In this document: one piece after another, positions 1 through 8,886 of the stretch
Position numbering within the stretch: the stretch's first letter is position 1
Layout of the letters: each line of letters opens with the position of its first letter
NCBI GenBank assembly: GCA_050261495.1
Contig: JBLNDI010000044.1
Span: 1 to 34,191, forward strand
DNA: 34,191 nt
Direction of reading: 5' to 3'
Origin: JBMNKL01 sp050261495
GTDB taxonomy: Bacteria > Bacillota > Clostridia > Acetivibrionales > DTU013
The notes under the pieces: generated by a model
Databases searched by the model: none
What the model saw: the letters and a program-made list of their open reading frames with translations, nothing else
What the model was told of the DNA's origin: nothing
Made by a program: the position numbers and the translations under genes

Positions 1-2
1 AT

Positions 3-152
3 TATGAAATGGACGGCTTCTTCAGAAATGTTATTTTCAGTTGTGGTGCGCTGTATGAAGACGGAAAGGTCAAAATATATTACGGTGCGGCCGACACAAG
101 CCTTGCAGTTGCAGAGATTCATGTGAATGAAATCCTTGAGGGAATGTATTGA
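3..152 (+). CDS. GH130-type mannoside phosphorylase, C-terminal end (partial)
   Basis: Only the last 49 codons and the stop are in the window; the 5' end lies off the left edge. The frame reads ...CGALYEDGKVKIYYGAADT... and ends in LAVAEIHVNEILEGMY. A G-G/A-L-x-x-DGK-x-x-IYYGAADT strand followed by an LAEA-like segment is the characteristic end of GH130 beta-mannoside phosphorylases, five-bladed propeller enzymes that split beta-mannosides with phosphate to give alpha-mannose 1-phosphate. The neighbouring sugar transporter and GH38-like gene fit this. The exact GH130 specificity cannot be judged from the tail alone. A related beta-propeller hydrolase is the main alternative. Confidence 0.72.
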   Translation, partial: YEMDGFFRNVIFSCGALYEDGKVKIYYGAADTSLAVAEIHVNEILEGMY

Positions 153-332
153 TCAATGCCTTACAGAAAACAAATCTGAGTATTGAATTGCTAAAATCAG
201 AAATTGTTTCTCTTAAAACGGTTATTTAAAAACGAATATCCGAACTATCTGAAGCGGCCCAATGTGTTCTATCATTTATTTTGAGCCGGAAAATTTTCTA
301 ATTGTTGGAGACATATAAGGTTGGATAATAAC

Positions 333-1295
333 ATGAAATACGCCATACTAAAAAAAATCAAAAAAGAGAATATAATTATTGAGTTTTGCAAAGAAATATT
401 TAAGCACAAGCTGCTGTATATAATGATGGCTCCTGGTCTGCTGCTTCTTTTTCTGTTTAGTTATCTGCCTATGCTCGGGACAGTTATAGCATTCAAAGAG
501 TTCAGGTTCGACAAGGGTGTGTTAGGAAGCGCATGGATGGATCCGATTTATAAAAACTTTCTATTTTTCTTTACGAACGAAAGCGCTTTTCGGATCACAA
601 GGAATACTGTGTTGTTAAATTTAACGTTTATTGTAATCGGAGGAGTTTTTGAGGTGTTTCTTGCCATCATGTTTTCTGAAGCAAAGAACAGGATTTTTAG
701 AAAACTTGCTCAAAGCATTTCCTTCCTTCCGTATTTAGTGTCATGGATTGTTGTAGGAGTTTTTACAATTAACATATTCTCCTATGAGACCGGCTCGCTA
801 AACAGCCTTATCAACCGACTTGGCTTTGAAAGCGTAAATTGGTATGCGGAAGCTGGTTTATGGCCAGTAATTATGTTCATTATCTTTATCTGGAAGATGG
901 GGGGTTATTACGCCGTATATTATCTTGCGACAATTACCAGCATAGATTCAACATATTATGAAGCTGCAGAAATAGATGGCGCAACCAGGTTCCAGCAAAT
1001 CAGGTTCGTGACAATACCGATGATTATGCCTGCTGTTATTACACTAACCATGCTTCAGGTAGGCAGGATCATGAATGCGGATTTCGGTATGTTTTATTCG
1101 GTTGTGGGGGAAAATGCCCAGATATATTCCACCGTTGATGTCATCGATACCTTTATTTTCCGCACATTGAGACAGGTGGGCGATTTCGGCATGGCTTCGG
1201 CTGCGAGTTTTTTCCAATCATGCCTTGCATTTATAATTGTTATTTTAAGCAATAGGATTGCGAGAAAATACGACAAAAATGCTGCAATGTTTTAG
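333..1295 (+). CDS. Sugar ABC transporter permease, LplB-type (COG4209)
   Basis: Integral membrane subunit of a carbohydrate ABC importer, about 320 residues with six predicted hydrophobic segments. The first follows a Lys-rich cytoplasmic start and contains APGLLLLFLFSYLPM, typical of LplB permeases. The cytoplasmic EAA loop that contacts the ATPase is seen as YYEAAEIDGATRFQQIRFVTIP. I chose the ATG at 333; a TTG at 321 in frame is possible, and neither has an ideal ribosome binding site (AAGG at 317-320, GGAG at 306-309). The stop TAG overlaps the AGGAGGG of the next gene, so the two permeases are translated from one message. Family members import complex glycans; the substrate here is inferred from the downstream hydrolases. 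Confidence 0.9.
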   Translation: MKYAILKKIKKENIIIEFCKEIFKHKLLYIMMAPGLLLLFLFSYLPMLGTVIAFKEFRFDKGVLGSAWMDPIYKNFLFFFTNESAFRITRNTVLLNLTFIVIGGVFEVFLAIMFSEAKNRIFRKLAQSISFLPYLVSWIVVGVFTINIFSYETGSLNSLINRLGFESVNWYAEAGLWPVIMFIIFIWKMGGYYAVYYLATITSIDSTYYEAAEIDGATRFQQIRFVTIPMIMPAVITLTMLQVGRIMNADFGMFYSVVGENAQIYSTVDVIDTFIFRTLRQVGDFGMASAASFFQSCLAFIIVILSNRIARKYDKNAAMF

Positions 1296-1307
1296 GAGGG
1301 ACCAACT

Positions 1308-2228
1308 ATGAATTGTCAAAAGAAAAATAATGATCCATATAAAAAGAAAGTTATTATGGATAAAATTACCGATGCATTAATCTATAATTTTATACTTTCA
1401 TTCACTTTATTTTGCCTGATCCCCTTCTTGCTGGTAATTAGCGGGTCACTTACTAATGATACTGTTATTATAAGAGAAGGTTATAGCCTGATTCCGAAAC
1501 AACTGGATGTTACAGCATATAAGCTGTTGCTCATGGATATAAACAAAATACTCAGGGGTTATGCAATTTCAATATTTGTGACTGTAACGGGAACGCTGGC
1601 AAGTCTGCTGATTAACGCAATGGTTGCATATCCAATTTCGCTTTCTTTCATAAAATATAGGAAAGTTGTTTCGGTTTATGCCCTAATTACTATCCTCTTC
1701 AACAGCGGAATGGTCACCTGGTATATAGTGTGTGTCAGGTACCTTCATTTGAAAGATAGCTTAATGGCGTTGATTTTGCCTTATTTGGCCAATGCCTGGT
1801 ATATTTTCCTCCTAAGGAACTATTTTCAGACGATTCCCGGTGAAATGCACGAATCGGCTTTAATTGACGGTGCCGGTGAATTCAGGATATTCTTTAAAAT
1901 CATCATACCGTTGTCAAAACCCGTGCTGGCAACCGTTGCACTGTTTGTTGCTCTGATGTATTGGAACGACTGGTGGTTGGGAATCATGCTCATCGATAAT
2001 GAAAAATTGAAACCGCTGCAGTTGCTTCTGAGGACAATCGTATCAAATGTCCAGTACCTGCAGAGTTCTCCGAATGCCGCTCAAATGAGGCAACTGATAA
2101 AATCGCTTCCGACAGAGAGCGTAAAAATGGCGGTTTGCGTTATAACCATCGGCCCGATCCTTTTCCTATACCCTTTTATTCAGAGGTATTTTGTTAAAGG
2201 AATCATGATGGGCGCAGTAAAGGGATAA
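1308..2228 (+). CDS. Sugar ABC transporter permease, YtcP-type (COG0395)
   Basis: Second permease of the importer, 306 residues. It has a polar N-terminus, a first membrane helix around residues 25-45, and the EAA loop HESALIDGAGEFRIFFKIIIP about 100 residues from the C-terminus. It ends in YFVKGIMMGAVKG, the usual close of YtcP/LplC-type permeases. AGGAGGG at 1294-1300 sits 7 bases before the ATG, 12 bases after the previous stop. It should form a heterodimer with the 333-1295 product. No ATP-binding protein is encoded nearby, so a shared MsmX-like ATPase encoded elsewhere is likely, as is common for this transporter class. Confidence 0.92.
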   Translation: MNCQKKNNDPYKKKVIMDKITDALIYNFILSFTLFCLIPFLLVISGSLTNDTVIIREGYSLIPKQLDVTAYKLLLMDINKILRGYAISIFVTVTGTLASLLINAMVAYPISLSFIKYRKVVSVYALITILFNSGMVTWYIVCVRYLHLKDSLMALILPYLANAWYIFLLRNYFQTIPGEMHESALIDGAGEFRIFFKIIIPLSKPVLATVALFVALMYWNDWWLGIMLIDNEKLKPLQLLLRTIVSNVQYLQSSPNAAQMRQLIKSLPTESVKMAVCVITIGPILFLYPFIQRYFVKGIMMGAVKG

Positions 2229-2286
2229 AAGTGGCTAGTGCAGTTTCAAGCTGCTTAGTATACAAAAAATACAAGGAGGTAATCTT

Positions 2287-3888
2287 ATGTCAAAATTATT
2301 TAAAATCGTGGCACTAGTATTGCTGTTGGTAATGACTATTGTAATGGTGTCTGCGTGTAGCGGTATAAGCAAGATCGATGGGGACGGCGATACAAACAAA
2401 TCAGCTGAAGTTCAAGGCGACAACGCCGGAACCAAACTGGCAAAAGAATCAATTGCAACAGAGACGCCTAAAGAAGAACCACTTGAGGAAGTAACCTTAA
2501 AGTTCTGGTTCCCGGACACCAAAAAATCCGCCACCGATGATGTGTGGAATGCAATCAGTGAAAAAACAAAGGACAAGCTGAATGCAAAATTTGAAATCAA
2601 CTATGCGGCATGGGGAGATTATCAGAGCAAGATATCGCTTTTAGCCGCTTCGGGAGACAACTACGATTTAAACTTTGACGCATCCTGGCTGATGTACAAC
2701 CAACTGGCAAATAAGGGGGCATACCTCGGATTGAATGATTTGCTGCCAAAATATGCTCCGAAGCTATATGAGAAATATAAAAACCTGAATTATATCCCAT
2801 CAATGACTTACAACGGAGAAATCATTTGCCTGCCTTGGACTTTATCGAAAAATGGCAGACCATTCCTTATTTATAGGGCGGACATTGTTAAAAAGCTGAA
2901 TTTGACAGTGCCTGAAAAGGGGACGATTGAGGATGTCGATAGACTTCTGCAAGCTGTGCAAAAGGCCAATTTAGGCATAACCACGTTTGGGTTCGATAAT
3001 TTTGAAGGCGGCTTTATATTGCAGATGCTTTGCCCCAAATATGAATACTGCACCTGGAACAACCATATGCTTACATTTAGCCTGAACGACGACAATTGTA
3101 AAGTAATTCCTTTTGAACAGACGGAAGCGTTTAAAGAAGCAGTACAATATGCAAAGAAATGGACAGAAGAAGGAATTATGCCGAAAAACCTCATGGTTGA
3201 TAATACAAAGATGCAGCAAAACTTTGATGCGGGCAAGCTGTTTGCAATGCATGGAAATTATGAAATGGCGTACATCAATGAAGCTTTTACCGACGAGAGC
3301 TATGAAAAAGGTGCTATGGAACTGTACGCAGATAAAAAGTACGTCAATGATTCGCCCAGGGGCAATCTGGTCTGTATCAACAAAAATGCCGCTAATCCGG
3401 AAAGAACTCTGATGTTCTTGGAATTAATGTCAAACGACCAGGAAATATATGATATGGTAATATACGGAATTGAAGGCGCCACATATATGCTTGACGGAGA
3501 TATAGCGCAAGTTCCTGCGGGTATGGACCCAAACAACTCCAATTATTTCGGATGGTCCGGACAGTGGGGGTTCTGGAGGGCTGAATTCATGAGGCCAGAC
3601 ACTACATACCCGAAGGATTTTTGGAAGGGAATGACCAAGTACGCTTCTGAAAACCCCGCGAATATTTCCCACAAAATTGCGGATATGAGTATTGACACAA
3701 CCAATATCAAAAATGAAATTGCAAAAAGGGATTCACTTTATAATGACATGGGGAAACTTTTGATATATGGCAATGTCAAGGATATCGACAAATCTCTGGC
3801 GGAATATATAGAGAAGCAAAAAGCGGCAGGCCTTGATAAAATACTTGAAGAATACCAGAAACAGGTTGATGCCGCTTTGGCAAAATAA
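2287..3888 (+). CDS. Lipoprotein sugar-binding protein of the ABC importer (LipO/YtcQ-like, DUF3502-type C-terminus)
   Basis: Extracellular solute-binding lipoprotein of 533 residues. Residues 1-23 are a lipoprotein signal with lipobox VSAC, so Cys24 is the lipidated residue. A Glu/Lys/Thr-rich linker (about 25-70) leads to the family-1 binding fold, starting near LKFWFPDTKKS. The last about 150 residues, from IEGATYMLDGD through YFGWSGQWGFW to the Lys/Gln-rich helix, look like DUF3502, found at the end of LipO-type proteins working with LplB/YtcP permeases. AGGAGGT at 2274-2280 is a strong ribosome binding site. A perfect hairpin follows the gene at 3941-3977 and may fix its mRNA 3' end. It is the specificity determinant; a mannose-containing oligosaccharide is inferred from context only. 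Confidence 0.92.
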   Translation: MSKLFKIVALVLLLVMTIVMVSACSGISKIDGDGDTNKSAEVQGDNAGTKLAKESIATETPKEEPLEEVTLKFWFPDTKKSATDDVWNAISEKTKDKLNAKFEINYAAWGDYQSKISLLAASGDNYDLNFDASWLMYNQLANKGAYLGLNDLLPKYAPKLYEKYKNLNYIPSMTYNGEIICLPWTLSKNGRPFLIYRADIVKKLNLTVPEKGTIEDVDRLLQAVQKANLGITTFGFDNFEGGFILQMLCPKYEYCTWNNHMLTFSLNDDNCKVIPFEQTEAFKEAVQYAKKWTEEGIMPKNLMVDNTKMQQNFDAGKLFAMHGNYEMAYINEAFTDESYEKGAMELYADKKYVNDSPRGNLVCINKNAANPERTLMFLELMSNDQEIYDMVIYGIEGATYMLDGDIAQVPAGMDPNNSNYFGWSGQWGFWRAEFMRPDTTYPKDFWKGMTKYASENPANISHKIADMSIDTTNIKNEIAKRDSLYNDMGKLLIYGNVKDIDKSLAEYIEKQKAAGLDKILEEYQKQVDAALAK

Positions 3889-3940
3889 TGGGCAAGAACT
3901 TTAAGCCTGAAACAGACAATTGAAGAATCGCAAGTCCAAC

Positions 3941-3977
3941 ACGATTGCCGGGAATTCGGCAAATTCCCGGCAATCGT
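3941..3977 (+). terminator. Perfect 16-bp hairpin after the binding-protein gene; possible terminator or mRNA-stabilising stem
   Basis: Arms 3941-3956 (ACGATTGCCGGGAATT) and 3962-3977 are exact reverse complements around a 5-base loop. The stem is GC-rich in its middle. It is followed by GGCTATTTGTACC, which is not a true U-tract, so this may not be a classical Rho-independent terminator. In sugar importer operons such a stem after the binding-protein gene often protects that message from 3' decay and leaves downstream genes less expressed. The symmetry would also allow use on the minus strand, but no minus-strand gene is near. Confidence 0.6.
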
Positions 3978-4148
3978 GGCTATTTGTACCAAAAAGTGCA
4001 AATTAGATTCGGTTGTGTTTCCAAGAACGGTCTTTAATGCTTCAACCGGATTAATTTGATAATTACCGGCACCCTTGCCAAGGAATTTTTATAGTATGGA
4101 TATTTTTTCATAGGTTGCATTAGCCGCATTTTAAGAAAGGAGATTTTT

Positions 4149-5078
4149 ATGACGCCAAAAGAACGGGCAGTCGCTGCGCTTACATTGAAAATACCGGATA
4201 TGGTGCCAACCTTTGAATTGGAATTTCAACTTGAGGAAGAAATGTTCGGTAAAAAGTTTTTAAGGCAAGAGAATTTAGCCTATAAGTCGGAAAAGGAAAG
4301 AAAAAGGCTTATTGCAGAAAACGCGGAATATATGGTGGAGGTTTATGAAAAACTTGAATACTCTATTATTCCCGTCCACTATCTGGACGGGGAAGGCATC
4401 CTTGAATTAGCGAGACAAATAAGAAAACTGGTTGGGGACAGATTTATGCTTGCTGCCCATGGAGACGGGACATTTGCTATTCCGGACGGAAATGACATGT
4501 TTGAATTTGCATATGCCATTGCTGATGATCCGGAGGGTATGAAAGAGAAAGCCAAAAAGATGGCTGATGAAGCTATTGAAAGAAACAAGGCTCTCGCAAA
4601 TTCCGGAATTGACTGCTTGATCTTGTGCGCGGATTACTGCTACAATTCCGGTCCTTTTATATCTCCGAAAATGTTCGGCGATTTCATACAACCTTATCTT
4701 TACAAAATAATTGACGAAGCGAGAAAACAGGGACTTTATACCATAAAGCACACCGACGGGAATATAATGCCTATTCTCGATCAATTGGTTGAGTGCAGGC
4801 CACATGCTATACATTCTTTAGATCCGATGGCTAATGTTGATATTAGGGAAGTAAAAAGGCTTGTAGGCAGCAAGGTTTGTTTATGCGGAAACGTCAATTG
4901 CGCGCTAATGCAGACAGGAACAGATCAGGAGGTAATAGAAAGCGCAAAATACTGCCTTACTTATGGGAAACCTGGGGGCGGCTATATATTCAGCACCAGC
5001 AATGTACCATTCAAGGGTCTTGCTTGGAAAAGGTATAAGCTTATTCTTGATGTTTGGAAACAAATGAGAGATTATTGA
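4149..5078 (+). CDS. Uroporphyrinogen decarboxylase (URO-D)-fold protein, function unknown
   Basis: A 309-residue protein of the URO-D/MtaA/CmuA superfamily, which includes haem-pathway decarboxylases and cobalamin-dependent methyltransferases. It begins TPKERAVAAL, the usual family start. It shows GIDCLILCADYCYNSGPFISPKMF, then KHTDGNIMPIL, the barrel His strand, and CLCGNVNCALM, matching the GN(V/I)D strand. The HxC zinc motif of thiol methyltransferases is not present (HTDGN instead), so a MtaA-like role is not supported. No other haem or corrinoid genes are near. Members of this superfamily occur in clostridial glycan loci with unknown role. AAAGGAG at 4136-4142 supports the ATG. Its stop lies 17 bases before the next gene's start, so it belongs to the same operon as the GH38 gene. 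Confidence 0.85.
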   Translation: MTPKERAVAALTLKIPDMVPTFELEFQLEEEMFGKKFLRQENLAYKSEKERKRLIAENAEYMVEVYEKLEYSIIPVHYLDGEGILELARQIRKLVGDRFMLAAHGDGTFAIPDGNDMFEFAYAIADDPEGMKEKAKKMADEAIERNKALANSGIDCLILCADYCYNSGPFISPKMFGDFIQPYLYKIIDEARKQGLYTIKHTDGNIMPILDQLVECRPHAIHSLDPMANVDIREVKRLVGSKVCLCGNVNCALMQTGTDQEVIESAKYCLTYGKPGGGYIFSTSNVPFKGLAWKRYKLILDVWKQMRDY

Positions 5079-5095
5079 AAGTGAGGGTAGAACAA

Positions 5096-7858
5096 ATGAA
5101 ACCTGATGCCGGTCATATAAAAAAAATTAAAGTAGTATCAAATACCCACTGGGATCGTGAATGGAGAAGGTCATTTGAAAAAACGCGCAGACTTTTGATT
5201 GATATGATGGACGCTGCTATTGAGGTTTTGGAGAAAAACCCGGATTACCATTCAATAACTTTGGATGGTCAGTCGATACTTATTGACGATTATCTTGAAA
5301 TAAAGCCTGAAAATCGAGAAATTGTAAAGAAACTGATCAAAGAAGGAAAAATAATAATAGGACCTTATTATACTCTACCTGAGCAGTTTAGTATATCTCA
5401 CGAGCCTATTGTAAGAAATCTTTTGTTTGGAAGAAAAGTCATGGAAAAATACGGCGCAAAAGCGTCTTTAACCGCATATACTCCATGTTCGTGGGGACAA
5501 ACTGGTCAATTGCCGCAAATACTTAAAGAATTTGGTATTAAAAGGATTATGTTCTATAGAGGGATTTCACACGATGAAGCTGATTCAATTTATATTTGGA
5601 GCGCGCCGGACGGATCAAAAGTACTTGCAAGCAGGTTCGCAATATATGCCAGGTATAATTGGTATTATCTTGTGCATCGCGTTATTACTAGGGGACAGAA
5701 ATTTGATAAGGATTACTCATGGGGCAAATATGACGAAATACCATTTAAAATAACGGATGATTTTTCAGGGGAAGGACAAGAATTTTATATTAGAAAACAA
5801 ACGGTCAGATATGATAAAAATCTAATAAAGCAGGCAATTGAAGAAATGTTGGAGGTTGAAGGGCCTCATTGCAATACTGATATTTTTCTGGGAATGAACG
5901 GTCATGATCTTTCGTTTCCTTACTCGGAAGAAACGTCTATAATTTCTTGCGCAAAAGAGTTATTCGACGGAAAATATGAAATAGAGCATACCGATCTAGA
6001 GGGTTACTGGCAGGAGGTCGAAAAAGGCATTGAGATTGAAAAATTGACGGTTTTGACCGGGGAAAGAAGAGCCTATCTTAAAAATGGGAAATATACTCAA
6101 TTATTCGGAGATACAATAAGTTCCAGGACATATTTAAAGCAGAAAGACCACAATGCAACGGTAAAGCTCGTGTATTACGCCGAGCCAATGGCTGCGATGG
6201 CATCGGCATTCGGATTCAAGTATCCTGCGGCATATTTTGAGCGGGGATGGAGGTATCTTTTGCAAAACCATACGCATGATTCAAATGGAGGATGTGCGCC
6301 TGATGAAGTTTGTGAAGATATGGAGTACCGTTATAGGAAGGTTAATGATATTGCGGATATAATTACTGAAGATGCGATGGCGTTTATAACTGATAATCTG
6401 TCGGGAGACGGTCTGGAGAAAGACGCCATGCTGTTTGCTGTGTACAATCCGTTACCATTCGAAAGGGATGTTGTAATAAAAGCTACTATAGATGTTCCTG
6501 AAAAATTCAATGCAAAGTTCATTTCGCTGAGAAGCCCATATGACATGGATGCTGAGTATCAGCTTATTTCAAGCAAACGTGTAAAAAAGTATATAGACAG
6601 CCCGTATGATTTAAGCAGCAGCTTTTTTGCAACCCAGGTAGAATTATATGCCAATCTTAATAGAATACCGGGAATGGGATATCGCGTGTATCGCATTATA
6701 CCGGAACCGGCCATACCGATGAAAAAGAATACGATGATTTCGGGATCTATGACCATGGAGAATAGTCTGATAAAAGTGTTTATCAACCCTGACGGCACAG
6801 TTAATATCCAGAATAAGGCAAACGGACATATGTTTAAGAGGATGAACTATATTACCGACGAAGGAGAATGCGGAGATCCCTGGAACCATATAAAGCCGAT
6901 CAAGGATATAAAGTATAGCAGCCTCGGGGTTGCCGCAAACATATATACTGTGGCGAGCGGTCCTCTTGTATGCGTGATAGGGGCGGAATATTCGCTCCGT
7001 CTGCCTTGTGAGACAGTCGGTAATGAAGCAAGAAGCGATAAAACGGTTGAAGTGCCTGTAAAAGTCGAATATACTTTGACAAGGGATTCCAATGTACTTA
7101 AAGTGAAAACAACGATAAACAACAGAGTTAAAGACCATTGGTTGAGGGTAAATTTTCCAACAGAATTGAAAACGGACGTATCCTGGACGGACAGCCATTT
7201 CGACATTTTAAGCCATAAAATTGAAGTGCCGGATTCCACCGGCTGGATGGAAGAAGCAAGAGGCACACATCCATTGAGGACATTTGTTTCGCTATCGGAT
7301 AGAGAAAATGGATTGACAATTTTTTCCAAAGGACTGTTTGAATACGAAGTGTTTGATAATGACGAAAGAGCGGTGGCTTTAACGCTTATAAGGGCATTCA
7401 AAATGAGTATTATGACAGAGGTTCAAAATTCCAATTCAAGGAGCCAGTGTCAGGGTGAACAGGTTTTTGAATATGCAATCTGTGTGCACAAGGGAGATTG
7501 GAAAGAAGCAGAAATCCAGAGAGCATGCCTGGATTACTTAATTCCCGTAAGGAGCGCAATGTCAGGGCGCGCGAAAGGTTTTCTACCACACCAGGCAAAC
7601 CTGTTTGAACAAAAAAACCGAAATCTTCAAATAACGTGTATAAAGCCAGCTGACGACGGTCTGGGGATAATAATTAGACTGTTCAATCCGCTTGAAGAAA
7701 GCCAGAATGCGGAGTTCGCATTTGGCCGTAAGGTTTCTGCTGTCAAGAAATGCAATATGGACGAGAAGGAATTTGAAGAAGTATTTTTTGATGAAAACGG
7801 ATTTTCATTTAGGGTGGAAGCAAAAAAAATAGCAACATTCAAAGTTGTTTTTAAATAG
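5096..7858 (+). CDS. GH38 alpha-mannosidase-like protein with Cys at the usual nucleophile position
   Basis: A cytoplasmic 920-residue protein with the GH38 layout: N-terminal barrel, central helical domain and C-terminal beta-domains. THWDREW at residues 17-23 gives zinc ligands His18 and Asp20. NHTHDSNGGC places the last zinc-ligand His at about 394. Family members cleave alpha-mannosides with retention. The segment that in GH38 reads P-D-x-F-G-H, whose Asp is both nucleophile and zinc ligand, reads here TPCSWGQTGQLPQIL, so Cys131 (codon 5486-5488) replaces that Asp. The ATG at 5096 follows GAGGG at 5083-5087; a TTG in frame at 5054 would overlap the previous gene and has no good site. With GH130 and GH151-like neighbours it points to mannoglycan or N-glycan use. 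It may be inactive, altered in chemistry, or a GH38-like subgroup. Confidence 0.85.
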   Translation: MKPDAGHIKKIKVVSNTHWDREWRRSFEKTRRLLIDMMDAAIEVLEKNPDYHSITLDGQSILIDDYLEIKPENREIVKKLIKEGKIIIGPYYTLPEQFSISHEPIVRNLLFGRKVMEKYGAKASLTAYTPCSWGQTGQLPQILKEFGIKRIMFYRGISHDEADSIYIWSAPDGSKVLASRFAIYARYNWYYLVHRVITRGQKFDKDYSWGKYDEIPFKITDDFSGEGQEFYIRKQTVRYDKNLIKQAIEEMLEVEGPHCNTDIFLGMNGHDLSFPYSEETSIISCAKELFDGKYEIEHTDLEGYWQEVEKGIEIEKLTVLTGERRAYLKNGKYTQLFGDTISSRTYLKQKDHNATVKLVYYAEPMAAMASAFGFKYPAAYFERGWRYLLQNHTHDSNGGCAPDEVCEDMEYRYRKVNDIADIITEDAMAFITDNLSGDGLEKDAMLFAVYNPLPFERDVVIKATIDVPEKFNAKFISLRSPYDMDAEYQLISSKRVKKYIDSPYDLSSSFFATQVELYANLNRIPGMGYRVYRIIPEPAIPMKKNTMISGSMTMENSLIKVFINPDGTVNIQNKANGHMFKRMNYITDEGECGDPWNHIKPIKDIKYSSLGVAANIYTVASGPLVCVIGAEYSLRLPCETVGNEARSDKTVEVPVKVEYTLTRDSNVLKVKTTINNRVKDHWLRVNFPTELKTDVSWTDSHFDILSHKIEVPDSTGWMEEARGTHPLRTFVSLSDRENGLTIFSKGLFEYEVFDNDERAVALTLIRAFKMSIMTEVQNSNSRSQCQGEQVFEYAICVHKGDWKEAEIQRACLDYLIPVRSAMSGRAKGFLPHQANLFEQKNRNLQITCIKPADDGLGIIIRLFNPLEESQNAEFAFGRKVSAVKKCNMDEKEFEEVFFDENGFSFRVEAKKIATFKVVFK

Positions 7859-7868
7859 GTGATGTTCT

Positions 7869-8867
7869 GTGAATAACCGGAATTTTGCTGAAAGTATTGT
7901 AAACCTGGATTCTTGCGGGTTTATAGAGAATGAGTCCGGTGGAGACGGACTTTGGGTATCAGGTAGGGACGGCGTCATAAAGATATTGACGCCACACGAT
8001 AAAAAAGCGGACTTTATAATTTTCGAAGATAAAATACTTGTTTATGTTAAATCATCTCTAGGCTACCCCGCTATATATCCTCTGCATGAAGCAAGATTTG
8101 ACAGCCCGGCTGAAGCGGTATTGATGGACCTTGACGGGACGACTGTGCGCAGTGAGAATTTCTGGATTTGGATAATTGAAAAAACGATGGCAAAACTATT
8201 GGGTAAACCGAGATTTGAACTTGAAGCGGCAGATCTTCCTTTTGTATCGGGCAATTCTGTTTCCGAGCATCTTCAGTATTGCATAAACAAGTACTGCGAA
8301 GGAAAAAGTGTTGAAGAAGCCCGAAAAATATACTTTAAAACTACCAACTCTGAAATGGAGAAGATTATGCGGGGTAGAGGCCGGATAGACGCATTTGTGC
8401 CTAGTGTCGGCTTGAAAGATTTTTTGATGACATTAAAGAGCAATAAAATTAAAATCGGCCTTGTAACATCAGGACTGTACGAGAAGGCGTGGCCTGAGAT
8501 TCTGCATGTTTTCAGAACTTTAAAAATGGGCGATCCTGCGCAATTTTACGATGCCATCATTACTGCGGGTACTCCTTTTAGAAAGGGACAAACCGGTACT
8601 TTGGGAGAACTGCCGCCGAAGCCGCATCCATGGCTATATGCCGAAGTTGCAAGGATCGGGTTAGGTATGGATTTCTCCAGAAGACATAAGGTGATAGGAA
8701 TTGAAGATTCCGCCGCAGGAGTACTTTCGGTGAGACTTGCGGGTTTTACCGTAATTGGACTTTCGAGTGGCAACATAAAGTCTGCCGGAATGGGTTGCTT
8801 GCTTCATTCGGAATGTACTGGGCTGATGGATGCACTTGAAGTAATACTAGGGAAAACCGGCAAATAA
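7869..8867 (+). CDS. HAD-family hydrolase/phosphatase with an extra N-terminal region
   Basis: A 332-residue protein. The HAD fold starts at about residue 82: motif I is DLDGT with Asp87 and Asp89, motif II is TSG in GLVTSG, motif III is the Lys of PKPHPW, and motif IV is GIEDSAAG. This is the beta-phosphoglucomutase-like subclass with a helical cap. The first about 80 residues, rich in Gly and Asp, are not part of the HAD fold and I do not recognise them. The GTG at 7869 is the start because AGGTGA at 7857-7862 is well placed and overlaps the GH38 stop. In this operon a sugar-phosphate substrate, possibly mannose 1-phosphate from a GH130 enzyme, is plausible but only inferred. Confidence 0.85.
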   Translation: MNNRNFAESIVNLDSCGFIENESGGDGLWVSGRDGVIKILTPHDKKADFIIFEDKILVYVKSSLGYPAIYPLHEARFDSPAEAVLMDLDGTTVRSENFWIWIIEKTMAKLLGKPRFELEAADLPFVSGNSVSEHLQYCINKYCEGKSVEEARKIYFKTTNSEMEKIMRGRGRIDAFVPSVGLKDFLMTLKSNKIKIGLVTSGLYEKAWPEILHVFRTLKMGDPAQFYDAIITAGTPFRKGQTGTLGELPPKPHPWLYAEVARIGLGMDFSRRHKVIGIEDSAAGVLSVRLAGFTVIGLSSGNIKSAGMGCLLHSECTGLMDALEVILGKTGK

Positions 8868-8886
8868 ACGGGAGGTGTTTATAATT

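Noticed and set aside
4075..4104. TTGCCA and GATATT before the UroD-fold gene considered as a promoter
   Set aside because: Both boxes are weak and the spacer is 18; the chance rate in this AT-rich stretch is high.
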